From: an uncultured Clostridia bacterium
GTDB lineage: Bacteria; Bacillota; Clostridia; Christensenellales; Borkfalkiaceae
Assembly: GCA_947627125.1 (NCBI GenBank)
Contig: CANQUY010000003.1
Span: forward strand, 1 to 33,107
Direction of reading: 5' to 3'
Length of the DNA stretch: 33,107 bases
In this document: positions 16,440-26,676 of the stretch, in pieces
Layout of the letters: each line of letters opens with the position of its first letter
Position numbering within the stretch: the first letter of the stretch is position 1
The notes under the pieces: generated by a model
The model's database searches: none
Told to the model about the DNA's origin: nothing
The model's input: only the letters and a program-made list of their open reading frames with translations
Translations under genes and position numbers: made by a program

Positions 16440-17287
16440 GATTTCTTGCCCTCCGTGTTGAATTCTTTATTGTAATAATCTCTCAGAATGCGCTTGAGGC
16501 CCACCGAATCGATATAGCGGGTGATCTGCACGTCCTGGTCCTTCTTCTTCTGCACATAGGAGATGATGCCCGTTTCCTCGGAAACGATGATCGTGGAAAC
16601 GTCCGCGACCTCCGTCACGCCGATCCCTGCCCTGTGGCGGGTGCCGTAGTCGTTGGGGAAGGTCTTTTGCGTGAGGGGCAGAAAGCAGCCCGCGGCCAAG
16701 ATCTTATCCCCGTTGATGATCATTGCGCCGTCATGCAGGGGAGCCTTGGGGACGAAGATGCCCTCGATGAGCTGGGAGGAGATGGCGGCGTTCAAGGGGA
16801 CCCCGCTCTCGGCAATATCCTTGGGCATGCTTCCGTTCGAGAGGACGATGAGCGCGCCCGTGTTGCTCTTTGAGAGGTTGAACACTGCCCGCGTGATCGC
16901 GTTGATGCACTCCTCGGTGAGCTGGGTCTGCTTGTCGGGCGAGTTCGTCACGCGGTGCTGGATATTTTTAGGGGTGTTGTAGATCCCACGCTTGATCTCC
17001 ATGCCGAAGAGGAAGAGGAAGAACACGGAAACGAGCCCGACGAAGAGGAAGAACCAAAGCGCGTCCATCTTCTCCGAAAAGATCGTGGCGGCCCCCATGC
17101 AGAGAATGAGGAAAATATACATGGGGATATACCGTTTTGCGTTGTTCTCATAGAGCGTGCGCAGAACGAAATAGATGACGATAAAGAACAAAATGAGTTC
17201 CAACACCGTGACCCACTGGAACGGAGCCGTTGCATACGATGTAAAGAACGATTTCATCGACTCCCGGATCTCATCTATCGATCTCAT
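16436..17287 (-). CDS. cdaA: Diadenylate cyclase CdaA
   Basis: Three N-terminal TM segments; DAC motifs PLHDGAMII and GTRHRAGIGVTEVADV. Confidence 0.95.
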   Translation of the reverse strand: MRSIDEIRESMKSFFTSYATAPFQWVTVLELILFFIVIYFVLRTLYENNAKRYIPMYIFLILCMGAATIFSEKMDALWFFLFVGLVSVFFLFLFGMEIKRGIYNTPKNIQHRVTNSPDKQTQLTEECINAITRAVFNLSKSNTGALIVLSNGSMPKDIAESGVPLNAAISSQLIEGIFVPKAPLHDGAMIINGDKILAAGCFLPLTQKTFPNDYGTRHRAGIGVTEVADVSTIIVSEETGIISYVQKKKDQDVQITRYIDSVGLKRILRDYYNKEFNTEGKKS

Positions 17288-17375
17288 TCTTCCCTCCTTC
17301 TCCCAAGACGGGCAAAAAAAGTCTACTCATACTATATTATAACGAATTTTGCGGAAAAAGCAAAGAATTTTGATA

Positions 17376-18353
17376 TTATCCGAAAAATATTTTTGCCATG
17401 GCGGAAAAGAGCGCGCCTTTTGCCGAGTAGAGCCCGCTCTTTGCGCCGCAGGAAAGTGCGTACAGCCCCTCGTAGAGCGTCTGCACCCGCTCCCTGCCAA
17501 GACGCTGCGCCGCCTCGCGGTTCTTCTGCACCGCATAAGGCTTGACGCCGAGGATCTTTGCCGCCTCCGCATCCGAAAGGCGCATGTTTGAAATGTCGCA
17601 CAGCGTGCGGTAGTGGGAGGTCAGAGAGGACAAGACGGCATATTCGTCGTACCCCTTTTCGAGCAAATCGTGCAATATCTCGCAAAAAATACTGCCGTTC
17701 CGCCGCGACGCCGCCTGCGTCAGTTCATAGATCTTATATTCCGTATCCTTTGCGATATGCGCCTCGACGACGTCCTTCGTCACCCTGCCGCCCTCGCCGA
17801 GGAGGAGCTGTAACTTCTCGCACTCCTTGGCCATGCGCGCGGCGTCGAGATTGCAGTAGCGCACCATGAGGGAGATCGCGTCGCCGTCCGCGGAGAGCCC
17901 CTTCCGCTTCAGCATGCCGAACAGCCAGCGGGAGAGGTTTTCCTCGCTCTCGCGGGAGCAGTCCACGAGCGTTACTCCCTTCTTCTTTCTGAGGTCCGCC
18001 GCCCCCGCCTTTTTCGTACTGTTGACGATGAGGAGCACCGTGCTCTCGCAGGGTTTTTCGACGTATAAGTTTAAAATTTCCCATTCCCTTTCGGTGGGAT
18101 AGAAGTCGTACACGCGCACGAGCCGTCTCTCGTCGAGGAAGGGCAGGGCATAGAGATCGGCGCGGAAGGAAGCAAGGTTCCCCTTCAGCGAATCCCCCTC
18201 GACGCGCACGTCGTTGAGGGAGGGCTGCGTGATGCGGCAGGCCGCGGAGATGCTCTTTACCGCATGGTCGCGGAAATAGGCCTCCTCGCCGTCGATGAGA
18301 TAGACGGGGTCGAGCCCCGCTTCAAGACTCTTTGCAAGCTGGACAAACTTCAT
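17376..18353 (-). CDS. holA: DNA polymerase III subunit delta
   Basis: MKFVQLAKSLEAGLDPVYLIDGEEAYFRDHAVKSI...LNDVRVEGDSL...LPFLDERRLVRVYDF; ATGA overlap with comEC stop. Confidence 0.88.
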   Translation of the reverse strand: MKFVQLAKSLEAGLDPVYLIDGEEAYFRDHAVKSISAACRITQPSLNDVRVEGDSLKGNLASFRADLYALPFLDERRLVRVYDFYPTEREWEILNLYVEKPCESTVLLIVNSTKKAGAADLRKKKGVTLVDCSRESEENLSRWLFGMLKRKGLSADGDAISLMVRYCNLDAARMAKECEKLQLLLGEGGRVTKDVVEAHIAKDTEYKIYELTQAASRRNGSIFCEILHDLLEKGYDEYAVLSSLTSHYRTLCDISNMRLSDAEAAKILGVKPYAVQKNREAAQRLGRERVQTLYEGLYALSCGAKSGLYSAKGALFSAMAKIFFG

Positions 18354-20326
18354 AGTACTAAGATTATACCATAGTTCAAAAAATATTTCAAGGTCCCGCA
18401 CCCCTTTGTGAGGGTTAAATCGGCAGTTATCTGCGAAAAACCGTCGGGATCGAACATGACGGCGTTGCCCCGCACGAAGAGGAGGAGCGTCCCGTCCGTT
18501 TCAAAGGAGAAGGAGAGCTCTCCCTCCGAAAAGCTCTTGCCGCAGAGGACCTCCGTTTCCTGAAAGCCGTCCGCCCCCTCCCGCATGCAATAGACCCGCT
18601 CCGCACCCGTGAACGCTGCGATATTCAGCGTGTCCATGCGCTCCTCCGAGAGGACGACGGCGGCGTTGACGGAGCCCGTGCGGCGGGCCAGAAAGTTCCT
18701 GCAAGACATGAGATCGACGCCCTCGCCGACGATGAGCACGCTCTCATCCCCGCACCGCACGAGGGCGAGCAGATCCTCTCCCGCGGCGACGTCCACGACC
18801 GCCCCGCCGAAGAGGCAATTTTCGGCGACCAGACACATGGAAAAGAGAAAAACCGCAACACATGTCACGGTTACGCGCACAAGCGGGCGCAGACGGACGC
18901 GCTCGGTCCCGTAAAGACAGCCGCACAGCCAGACGGTTCCCGCCGCCCCGAACGCAAAGCCCGTCAGCACATAACCGAAGTCCGCCGCCGAGAACAGAAA
19001 CAGGAGGACGGCGAAGAGGCCGCGCGGGAAGATCAGAAGGGACGCCGCCGCAGGCGGAATGATGAGAGAGAGCAGAGTGAGGAGCAAGAGCGTGAGAAAG
19101 GCGAAGGGCAGAAGGGGCACGATGATGAGGTTGAGCCCGATCCCCCACACCGAAAAGTAGCCGAAGCCCTCGATCAGAATGGGGAAGGTGAAGAGCTGGA
19201 CGGCGAGGCTCGCGGAGAGGTATTCCCGCAAAAACCGAGGGATATGTGCGCGTTTCATGCCCCGCGTGAACATTCCCCCGAAGAGCGCAAGGCCGAGGCA
19301 GGCCCCGAAGGAGAGGCGGAACCCGACGGAGAGCCACTGCGCCGGCAAAAAGAGCAGAACGGAAAGAGCGGCGAGGGAGATGGAGCTGAGCATATCCGCC
19401 TTTCTCCCCGTGAAGGTGTTGACGCTGAGGGCAATACACATGATGAGCGCGCGGAGGGCGGAAACCGACCAGCCGCACAGGGCGCAGTAGAAAGTACAGA
19501 TAAGTACCGCGGGAAGGGCGGCATATCTCTTCAAAATGCGGAAAATGAGGAGCGACGCGCCGTACAGAATGCCGATATGGAGCCCCGAAACGGCAAAGAT
19601 ATGTGCGATTCCGCCGCTCCGCACGGCCGTCATGAAGCTGCGGTCCACCATGCGCGAATTTCCCGTCAGAAGCGCATAGGAGATGTACCCTTCCTCCCCG
19701 CCCATGCGCTCCCGCATGAGGTCAAAGAGCTCTCCATTCAAAAAGAGCAGCGGATGAAAGCCATTCTCCGCCGCCCCATACGTTTCCGAATCCGCGATAT
19801 AGCGGATATCGTTGACAAAATAGTAGGAATCTTCCGTGCCCGTGGGAAGAGGACAGCGTTTGACGCTCGCCGTAAAGGTGATGCGGTCCCCGGGGCGTAC
19901 CTCCTCCGACGTCAGCGTGAGGGTGAGTTTCCCTGCCGTCTTTTCCCCATTGAGGTACAGGTCGGAGAGCTCCGCTTCCATAAACCCGTCGTCGAGGGCG
20001 ATGCGCGTCACCGTTCCCTCCGCGCCGTATTCCCCCGCCGCCCTGCCCGAGAGATAGTTCTCCGTATAGAGATGGATCCCAACGGTCCCGACCGCCGCGA
20101 ACCCCAAAAATAAGCACATAAGTGCGATTATTTTCTGTTTTGTGAAGGGAAAGAGGGAGAAGGGAAGGAAGCAGAAAAGAAATAAAAAATCGGAGGGAAG
20201 GAGCCCGCCGAACCGGATACGGCAATAGAGAAAGATCCCGAAGGAGATGCCGAACGCCGCAAAGAGGAGCGGTCTGAAATTGACGCGCGGCAATAAAGAG
20301 GCGGAACTTTCAGCTCTGTCTGTCAT
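18350..20326 (-). CDS. comEC: ComEC/Rec2-family competence protein with diverged C-terminal MBL region
   Basis: ALLTGNSRMVDRSFMTAVRSGGIAHIFAVSGLHIGILYG ... CGWSVSALRALIMCIALSVNTFTGRKAD; SD GGAGGAG upstream. Confidence 0.9.
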   Translation of the reverse strand: MTDRAESSASLLPRVNFRPLLFAAFGISFGIFLYCRIRFGGLLPSDFLFLFCFLPFSLFPFTKQKIIALMCLFLGFAAVGTVGIHLYTENYLSGRAAGEYGAEGTVTRIALDDGFMEAELSDLYLNGEKTAGKLTLTLTSEEVRPGDRITFTASVKRCPLPTGTEDSYYFVNDIRYIADSETYGAAENGFHPLLFLNGELFDLMRERMGGEEGYISYALLTGNSRMVDRSFMTAVRSGGIAHIFAVSGLHIGILYGASLLIFRILKRYAALPAVLICTFYCALCGWSVSALRALIMCIALSVNTFTGRKADMLSSISLAALSVLLFLPAQWLSVGFRLSFGACLGLALFGGMFTRGMKRAHIPRFLREYLSASLAVQLFTFPILIEGFGYFSVWGIGLNLIIVPLLPFAFLTLLLLTLLSLIIPPAAASLLIFPRGLFAVLLFLFSAADFGYVLTGFAFGAAGTVWLCGCLYGTERVRLRPLVRVTVTCVAVFLFSMCLVAENCLFGGAVVDVAAGEDLLALVRCGDESVLIVGEGVDLMSCRNFLARRTGSVNAAVVLSEERMDTLNIAAFTGAERVYCMREGADGFQETEVLCGKSFSEGELSFSFETDGTLLLFVRGNAVMFDPDGFSQITADLTLTKGCGTLKYFLNYGIILVL

Positions 20327-20495
20327 CTTTCTCCTCCGTGTGCAAAAATTTCGGCTCCCGCGTCCGATGTGTGTTTATTATAGCACGAATGAAAAACTCT
20401 GCACTCGTTTTTTTCACATAAATTGCAAATTTTTTTGTTTTTTGTCGATTTTTTTGGTTTTTTGCTCTGATTGGAGGGCGAAGGGGGAGGTAACT

Positions 20496-21035
20496 GCTCA
20501 TTCTGAGGGAGCGCCAGCGACCGAAGAATCCCCCTGAACGAAGTCGCCCGCTCATTCTGAGAAAGGGAAAAAGAACGAAGTCAGATGAACGAACCCGAAG
20601 AATCTCGCGGCGATTGACAGTAAAGCATGCGGCGAGATGCTTCGGTACTGCTTCGTTAGACTGCGTTGTACTCACGTTCTCAGCATGACGCCGCTATAAC
20701 AGGCTCCCGTGCCGCCGCGTCATTCTGCCCCGCGCGCATTCTTGTTGCACTAAGCGCGGCACGAGCGCGTAGCGCGAAGTAGAAAGGGAGTAGGAACGAA
20801 GTCAGATGACTTAACCCGAAGAATCTCGCGGCGATTGACAGTAAAGCATGCGGCGAGATGCTTCGGTACAACCCTCGTAGACTGCGTTCAACTCCCGTTC
20901 TCAGCATGACGCCGCTACAACAGGCTCCCGTGCGTTTTATGGGATCCTTCGCTGCGCTCAGGATGAGCGCGGGGACTTGCTCCCGTGCGTTTAACGGGAT
21001 CCTTCCCCTTCGCTACGCTCAGGGTCGGGATGAGG
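20496..21035. repeat. Interspersed palindromic repeat block (A; A+inverted B; A+inverted B)
   Basis: Same family; spacer GATTGACAGTAAAGCATG between arms in both composites. Confidence 0.9.
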
Positions 21036-21083
21036 TGGTGGGCGGGGTTTTGCGGATTGTTGTATTTTTCAGGCGGACGGTAC

Positions 21084-21112
21084 TTGCCATTTTATGGAAA
21101 TCGTGGTATAAT
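21084..21112 (+). promoter_or_regulatory. Sigma-A promoter for the giant helicase gene
   Basis: TTGCCA ttttatggaaatcgtgg TATAAT, 17-nt spacer. Confidence 0.7.
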
Positions 21113-21147
21113 GGGAACGGAAATATATCATAATCTTCAGGTTCAGA

Positions 21148-24100
21148 ATGACGAAAACGGAAAAAGAAAATTTCATATCGGTCACGGCAAGATTTCCCGC
21201 CTATGTCGGCTATGCGGATCACTACTTTTCGACGCCCGCATCCCTCATTTTGCGCAACGACGGCGACGAGGACGTGACGCTCACCGCAAAACTTCAGACG
21301 GAGAGCGGCCTCTTTGTCTTTTTCGAGAAAGAGGTCTACGTCCCCTATGAGAGCACGGTGGAACTCTCCCTCAGCGGGATCTTCAACCCCGTGTTCCTCT
21401 CCGAACTCGCAGAGGTGACCGTCTGCACGGCAACGGCGAAAATTTTGCAGGGCGGAAAGGAGGTCTGTACGGCGGATATCTCCCTCACGGCCCTCCCCTT
21501 CGACTGGTGGGAGGGGCTCAAGGGCAATCCCGAACACCTCGCCTACTACGTCCGTCCGCACATGCCCGCGTGCGCTTCCGTCCTGCTCGAGGCGGGGAAC
21601 CGTCTGAAAGTCTGGGGGAGCGACCACTCCAACGGCTACGAAAACTGCGATAAAAACAGCATCCGCAGCGTGCTTGCGGCGATCTTTGCGGTCATCAAGG
21701 GGAAATCCGTCGAGCGGGCGGGCACGATCGACGCCGCTTCCCCCCTCTCCTGCATGCGCGAGCGGATCCTCGAGGACAGAAAGGCGACCTCGATGGAACT
21801 CGCCGTGTTTGCCTGTTCCTGCCTCGAGGGCGCGGGGCTCCATCCCGTCCTCGCCGTCGGCGAAAAGGACGTGGCGGTGGGCGTATGGCTGTATGAAACC
21901 TGCTTTTTGGACAGCGTTTCCGAGGACAGGGAAACGGTGGAAAAGTACATTTCGGACGGCATCAACAACCTCGCTTTCTTCGACGCGGACGACCTCTTCA
22001 CGGACAAGAAGGGGGCTTACGTCGTGGCGGAAACGCACTTTAAGACCAAGCTCGAAAAGGGAAAATTCTCCGTCTTTACGGATATCCGCCGCTGCCGTCT
22101 GGGGGGGATCCTCCCCTGTCCCACGCGGGAAAAGGGCGCAAACGGCTACGAAATTTACCGTGAGGAGGACGTTTCGGGGGAGAATGCGCCCGCGCCCCTT
22201 CCTGAACTCGGCAAGCGGGAGGCTCCCGCAACGGGCAGCGAAAAGTGGGAACGGCGGCTTTTAGATCTCACGGGCAAGAACGCTCTTTTGAATTTCACGG
22301 GCAAGAACGCTCTCCATCTCATGAGCTGCGGGGCGGACGAGCTCATGCTCATTGCCGCCGCCTCTCCCCTGCGCCTTGCGGGCGGGAAGGAAAAGGCGGA
22401 CGCCTTCGGCGCAAAGGCCGAGGGGCAGAAGCGGGAACTTCTCCGCCTCGAACAGGAAAAGGGGCTCCTCCGCGTGTATGCTCCCGAGGGGGAAACGGAT
22501 GAGGCGGCCATGCGGCTCCTCCGCCGCAACCGCACCGCCGAGGAGGAAACGGGCGCGAGCATTCTCTACCTCGCCCTCGGCTTTCTCTCCTATACGACGA
22601 AGGACGGCGCACAGCGGTATGCCCCTCTGACGCTCATTCCCGCGACCCTCAAAAAACAGAGGGGGACGGACGCCTGCGTTCTGCACGCAGACGGCAAGGA
22701 ACGGTTCATCAACGCAACGCTGTTGGAATTTTTAAAGCGGGAATACGGGATCGACATGCGCGGCCTCGGCGGAAATCTGAAGCCGAGCGAGGTGTTCTCC
22801 GTCGTCCGCGCCGAAACGGCCAAGATGAAGGGGTGGAAGGTATACGAGGACGCATACCTCGCCGCTCTCTCCTTTGAGCGGTTCTTGATGTGGAACGACC
22901 TCCGCCGCTCCTATGAGGAATTCGGCAAGAATAAGCTCTTTTCCGCCCTCAAGGACGGCAAGTACGAAAAGTCCAACACCGCCTATATGGAAGAGGACGT
23001 CGCCGACCCCGCTGAGTATTTCCTTCCCCTGCCGAGCGACAGTTCGCAGTTCTCTGCCGTTGCCCTCTCGGACACGGGGGAGAGCTTTGTCCTGCACGGC
23101 CCGCCCGGGACGGGCAAGAGCCAGACGATCGCCAATATCATCGCAAACGCCCTCGCAAAGGGGAAACGGGTGCTCTTCGTCGCAGAGAAGCGGGCGGCGC
23201 TCGACGTCGTCAAAAAGCGGCTCGACGGCGTGGGGATCGGCGATTTCTGCCTCGAGCTCCACGGCGACAAGGCAGACAAGGCCGCCGCCCTTCAAAAGCT
23301 CGAGAGGACGCTCTCCCTGCCCAAGGAGGAGGCCGCATCCCGCAGCGCCAAGGAAGTGCAGGCCCTCCGCAGCGACCTCTCCGCCCCCATGCTCGCCCTG
23401 CACAGGAAGAGAAAGTTGGGGCTCTCCGTCTACAGCGCGATCCTCGGCTATCTCGCGAACCGCCATGCGCCCGACATTCTCGACGTCGAGAGCTCCTTCT
23501 ACGACGCGCTGACCGAGGAAAAACTCGCCGTCTACAAGACGGTGATCCTCCGCGCGGCGACGGCGGCAAGGGAATGCGGCTCGGTCGCCCATTCCCCCTT
23601 TGAAAATGTCAATCTCACCGTTTGGTCGGCTCCTCTGCGGGACAGGGTATTCTGCGCCTCCGAGGTCGTCATTGCGGAGAGCAGACATTTGAAGTCCTTT
23701 TTGACCCTCTTCCTCGAATTCTACCGCCAGACGATGGCGGCCCTCTCCGAGAAGAAGCTGAAGGGGCTTGCCCTTCTCGCTTCCGACCTCAAGAGCGGAA
23801 AATACGATAAATACTTCGCCGCAACGGACGCCGACACATTTTCGGCATTCTATGCGGCAAACCGCCAGCTTGATTCCCGCCTCTCCTACTATTACAAGCA
23901 TTTCAAGACACTTGTGGAGCCCGACAATGCCGAGGAGCTCAAGACGCTCCGCGCGGGCGGGGATTGGCGGCTTCTGAAGAGCGGAAAAAACACCGTGAAA
24001 AAGCTCCGCCGCGTGGCCATCGACCCCTTCGGGGACGAGGACGTCATGAAGTACCTCATCACCCTCGCCGATATCGACGATGCGGAAAAGAGCGTCACGT

Positions 24101-26676
24101 CCTTCCTTCTCTCCAAAAATTTCTGCGACCGCACGGGCCATATCGTCTACAAGAAGCGGAGCGAATTTTTGGAAGATCTCTACCGCCTGCACGAGAGCAA
24201 CGCCGCCCTCTTCACCGACTACAACGCCGAGGCGTTTAACAGCATGTGCGTCAGGGCGGCGAGCGGCTACACCCTCCCCGTCCTCGAGGGCTATATCAAG
24301 GCAGAAGAGGCGTTCTTCACCGCCCTCGGGAGCTTTATCTCCGTCACAAAGACGGACAGGAGCAGAAACGACGAGAGCGATCTCGTGGAATTCTACTCCA
24401 TGAAGGCGGCGGGGCTCATCGACAATATCGACCTTCTCGCGGGCTGGTGCATGTACCGCGCAACGGCGGAGGAGATGAAGGAAAACGGCCTCACCTTCTT
24501 AAGCGAAGCCCTCGAAAACGGCAAGCTCGGCACGGAGGACCTTCTCGCAGGCTTTGAGAAGAATATCTACCGCAACTTCCTCGAATCGGTCATTCCCTAC
24601 GACAAGGACCTCTCCCGCTTCACGGCGGGTTCCCTCGAGGACACGGCCGAAAAGTTTTCGCTCGCCTATGAGAACTTCACCCGCGCGACCAAGGCCGTCA
24701 TCCGCCAGACCCTCATTTCCCGCCTCTATGACGAGGCATACGACGCCGACAGGGCGGCCTTCTACCGCATCTCCAAGGGAAACCTCAAGAGCGCTTCTCT
24801 CCGTTCCCTCTTCGAGGAGATCCCCTCTCTCCTCTCCGCCGCCGCGCCCTGCATGCTGATGAGCCCCGTTTCCGTGGCGCAATATCTCCGTCCCGAGGCA
24901 GATCTCTTCGATCTCGTCGTGTTCGACGAAGCCTCGCAGATGTCCACGGCGGAGGCGGCAGGTTCCATCGCGAGGGGGAAAGCGGCCGTCATCGTCGGCG
25001 ACCCCAAACAGCTCCCTCCCACCACCTTCTTCCGCGGCGAAGCGGTCGACGATGCGGGCGAAGAGGACCTCGAGAGCGTTCTCGACGACTGCCTCGCCTT
25101 GGGCCTCCCCGAACGGCACCTTCTCTGGCACTACAGGAGCCGCCACGAGAGCCTCATCGCCTTCTCCAACAGCATGTACTATCAAAACAGGCTGTGCACC
25201 TTCCCCTCGCCAGACGCAATGGAGCGCAAAGTGCGGCTCATTCCCACGGACGGCTCCTACGACAGGGGTGTCACAAAGCGCAACGCGAAGGAGGCGGAAG
25301 CGCTCACCGCCGAGGTCATCCGCCGCCTCAAGGACCCCGCCCTCTCCAAGCTCTCCATGGGCGTGGTGACCTTCTCCGCCGCCCAGCAGGAGGAGCTCGA
25401 AAAGCAGCTTGCAAGGGCCATTTCGGAGAAGAAGCTCGAATCCGCCGCCTACGACAGGGAAGAGCCCCTCTTCATCAAAAATCTTGAAAACGTGCAGGGG
25501 GACGAGCGGGACGTCATCCTCTTCTCCGTCTGCTACGGCCCCGACGTCACGGGGAAAGTTTCGATGAACTTCGGCCCCCTCAACCAATCGGGCGGGTGGC
25601 GCAGGCTCAACGTCGCCGTTTCCCGCGCGAGGGAAGAAATGCTCGTCTATGCGTCCATTACCTCGTCGATGATCGACCTCAAAAAGACCTCTTCTGCGGG
25701 CGTTGCGGGGCTCAAGGCCTTTCTCGAGTATGCCGAAAAGGGCAAGACGACCCTTTCCGTCAAGGCAGACGACGTCAAGCCCGGCAAGGGGATCGGCAAA
25801 TTTATCGCGGAGGAGCTCGCCGCATACGGCTATCGGTGCCGCGTGGAAGTCGGGACGTCGGGGTTCAAGGTGGACACGGCCGTCATCGACCCCGCCCGTC
25901 CCACGGAGTTCCTTCTCGGCATTCTCGCGGACGGCAACACGGCCTTTTCCGTCAAGGACAAGAACGTCCTGCAGCCGCAGATTTTGAAGCGGGGCGGGTG
26001 GAACGTGTTGCGCCTCAACAGCGTGAGTTTCTACAACAACCCCAAGCGGGAGATCAAGCGCATCAAGGACGTGCTCGACAGGCTCACGGGCGCAGACAAG
26101 CGGGCGGGCAACTGGCTTTCAAAGTACAAAAAACCGTATAAGTGCGTAAAAACGAACTCGGCGGAGCTCATCACTTTCCTGACCGAGGGAGAACATGACA
26201 TGGAAGTCTTTGACCGCCTCGACGAGATCGTGACGGCGGAGGAACCCATCTCCCGCGCCTTTTTGAAAAAGCGGTGTCTCATGAGCTTCGGGATCCGCAA
26301 GAGCAATGCAAAGGCGGACGCCTACCTCGACACGCTCATCGGCGAGGGGGCCTATAAGCGGGAGAGAGCCGCGGGCACGGACTATTTCTACAAGACACCC
26401 AAGTCGCTCTTATTCAGCCGCGTCCGCGTGGAAGAGGGAGAGAAAGTTCGCAAAAATCCCGAAGATATTGCCGTATTTGACGTTCTCTCGCTCATCAAGG
26501 GGGCCCTCGAGGACAGAGTTTCGCTGTACCTCGACGAGCTCGTTCCCCTCGCCGCGGAGGTGTTCGGCCTCAGGCAGACGGAGAAGCTCTCTTCCTATCT
26601 CGAAACGTGCATTGCCTACGGCGAAACTTGCGGCCTCCTCGTCCGCTCCGTTTCCGACCGCATCACGCTGAAATGA
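21148..26676 (+). CDS. DUF4011-type SF1 helicase (1842 aa) with transglutaminase-like N-terminal and Vsr/MTES_1575-like C-terminal regions
   Basis: WERRLLDLTGKNALLNFTGKNAL (DUF4011-like), VLHGPPGTGKSQTIANIIANAL (Walker A), DLVVFDEASQMS (Walker B), VGDPKQLPPT, WHYRSRHESLI, VQGDERDVILFS, RRLNVAVSRAREEM, then FIAEELAAYGYRCRVEVGTSGFKVDTAVIDP. Confidence 0.9.
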   Translation: MTKTEKENFISVTARFPAYVGYADHYFSTPASLILRNDGDEDVTLTAKLQTESGLFVFFEKEVYVPYESTVELSLSGIFNPVFLSELAEVTVCTATAKILQGGKEVCTADISLTALPFDWWEGLKGNPEHLAYYVRPHMPACASVLLEAGNRLKVWGSDHSNGYENCDKNSIRSVLAAIFAVIKGKSVERAGTIDAASPLSCMRERILEDRKATSMELAVFACSCLEGAGLHPVLAVGEKDVAVGVWLYETCFLDSVSEDRETVEKYISDGINNLAFFDADDLFTDKKGAYVVAETHFKTKLEKGKFSVFTDIRRCRLGGILPCPTREKGANGYEIYREEDVSGENAPAPLPELGKREAPATGSEKWERRLLDLTGKNALLNFTGKNALHLMSCGADELMLIAAASPLRLAGGKEKADAFGAKAEGQKRELLRLEQEKGLLRVYAPEGETDEAAMRLLRRNRTAEEETGASILYLALGFLSYTTKDGAQRYAPLTLIPATLKKQRGTDACVLHADGKERFINATLLEFLKREYGIDMRGLGGNLKPSEVFSVVRAETAKMKGWKVYEDAYLAALSFERFLMWNDLRRSYEEFGKNKLFSALKDGKYEKSNTAYMEEDVADPAEYFLPLPSDSSQFSAVALSDTGESFVLHGPPGTGKSQTIANIIANALAKGKRVLFVAEKRAALDVVKKRLDGVGIGDFCLELHGDKADKAAALQKLERTLSLPKEEAASRSAKEVQALRSDLSAPMLALHRKRKLGLSVYSAILGYLANRHAPDILDVESSFYDALTEEKLAVYKTVILRAATAARECGSVAHSPFENVNLTVWSAPLRDRVFCASEVVIAESRHLKSFLTLFLEFYRQTMAALSEKKLKGLALLASDLKSGKYDKYFAATDADTFSAFYAANRQLDSRLSYYYKHFKTLVEPDNAEELKTLRAGGDWRLLKSGKNTVKKLRRVAIDPFGDEDVMKYLITLADIDDAEKSVTSFLLSKNFCDRTGHIVYKKRSEFLEDLYRLHESNAALFTDYNAEAFNSMCVRAASGYTLPVLEGYIKAEEAFFTALGSFISVTKTDRSRNDESDLVEFYSMKAAGLIDNIDLLAGWCMYRATAEEMKENGLTFLSEALENGKLGTEDLLAGFEKNIYRNFLESVIPYDKDLSRFTAGSLEDTAEKFSLAYENFTRATKAVIRQTLISRLYDEAYDADRAAFYRISKGNLKSASLRSLFEEIPSLLSAAAPCMLMSPVSVAQYLRPEADLFDLVVFDEASQMSTAEAAGSIARGKAAVIVGDPKQLPPTTFFRGEAVDDAGEEDLESVLDDCLALGLPERHLLWHYRSRHESLIAFSNSMYYQNRLCTFPSPDAMERKVRLIPTDGSYDRGVTKRNAKEAEALTAEVIRRLKDPALSKLSMGVVTFSAAQQEELEKQLARAISEKKLESAAYDREEPLFIKNLENVQGDERDVILFSVCYGPDVTGKVSMNFGPLNQSGGWRRLNVAVSRAREEMLVYASITSSMIDLKKTSSAGVAGLKAFLEYAEKGKTTLSVKADDVKPGKGIGKFIAEELAAYGYRCRVEVGTSGFKVDTAVIDPARPTEFLLGILADGNTAFSVKDKNVLQPQILKRGGWNVLRLNSVSFYNNPKREIKRIKDVLDRLTGADKRAGNWLSKYKKPYKCVKTNSAELITFLTEGEHDMEVFDRLDEIVTAEEPISRAFLKKRCLMSFGIRKSNAKADAYLDTLIGEGAYKRERAAGTDYFYKTPKSLLFSRVRVEEGEKVRKNPEDIAVFDVLSLIKGALEDRVSLYLDELVPLAAEVFGLRQTEKLSSYLETCIAYGETCGLLVRSVSDRITLK

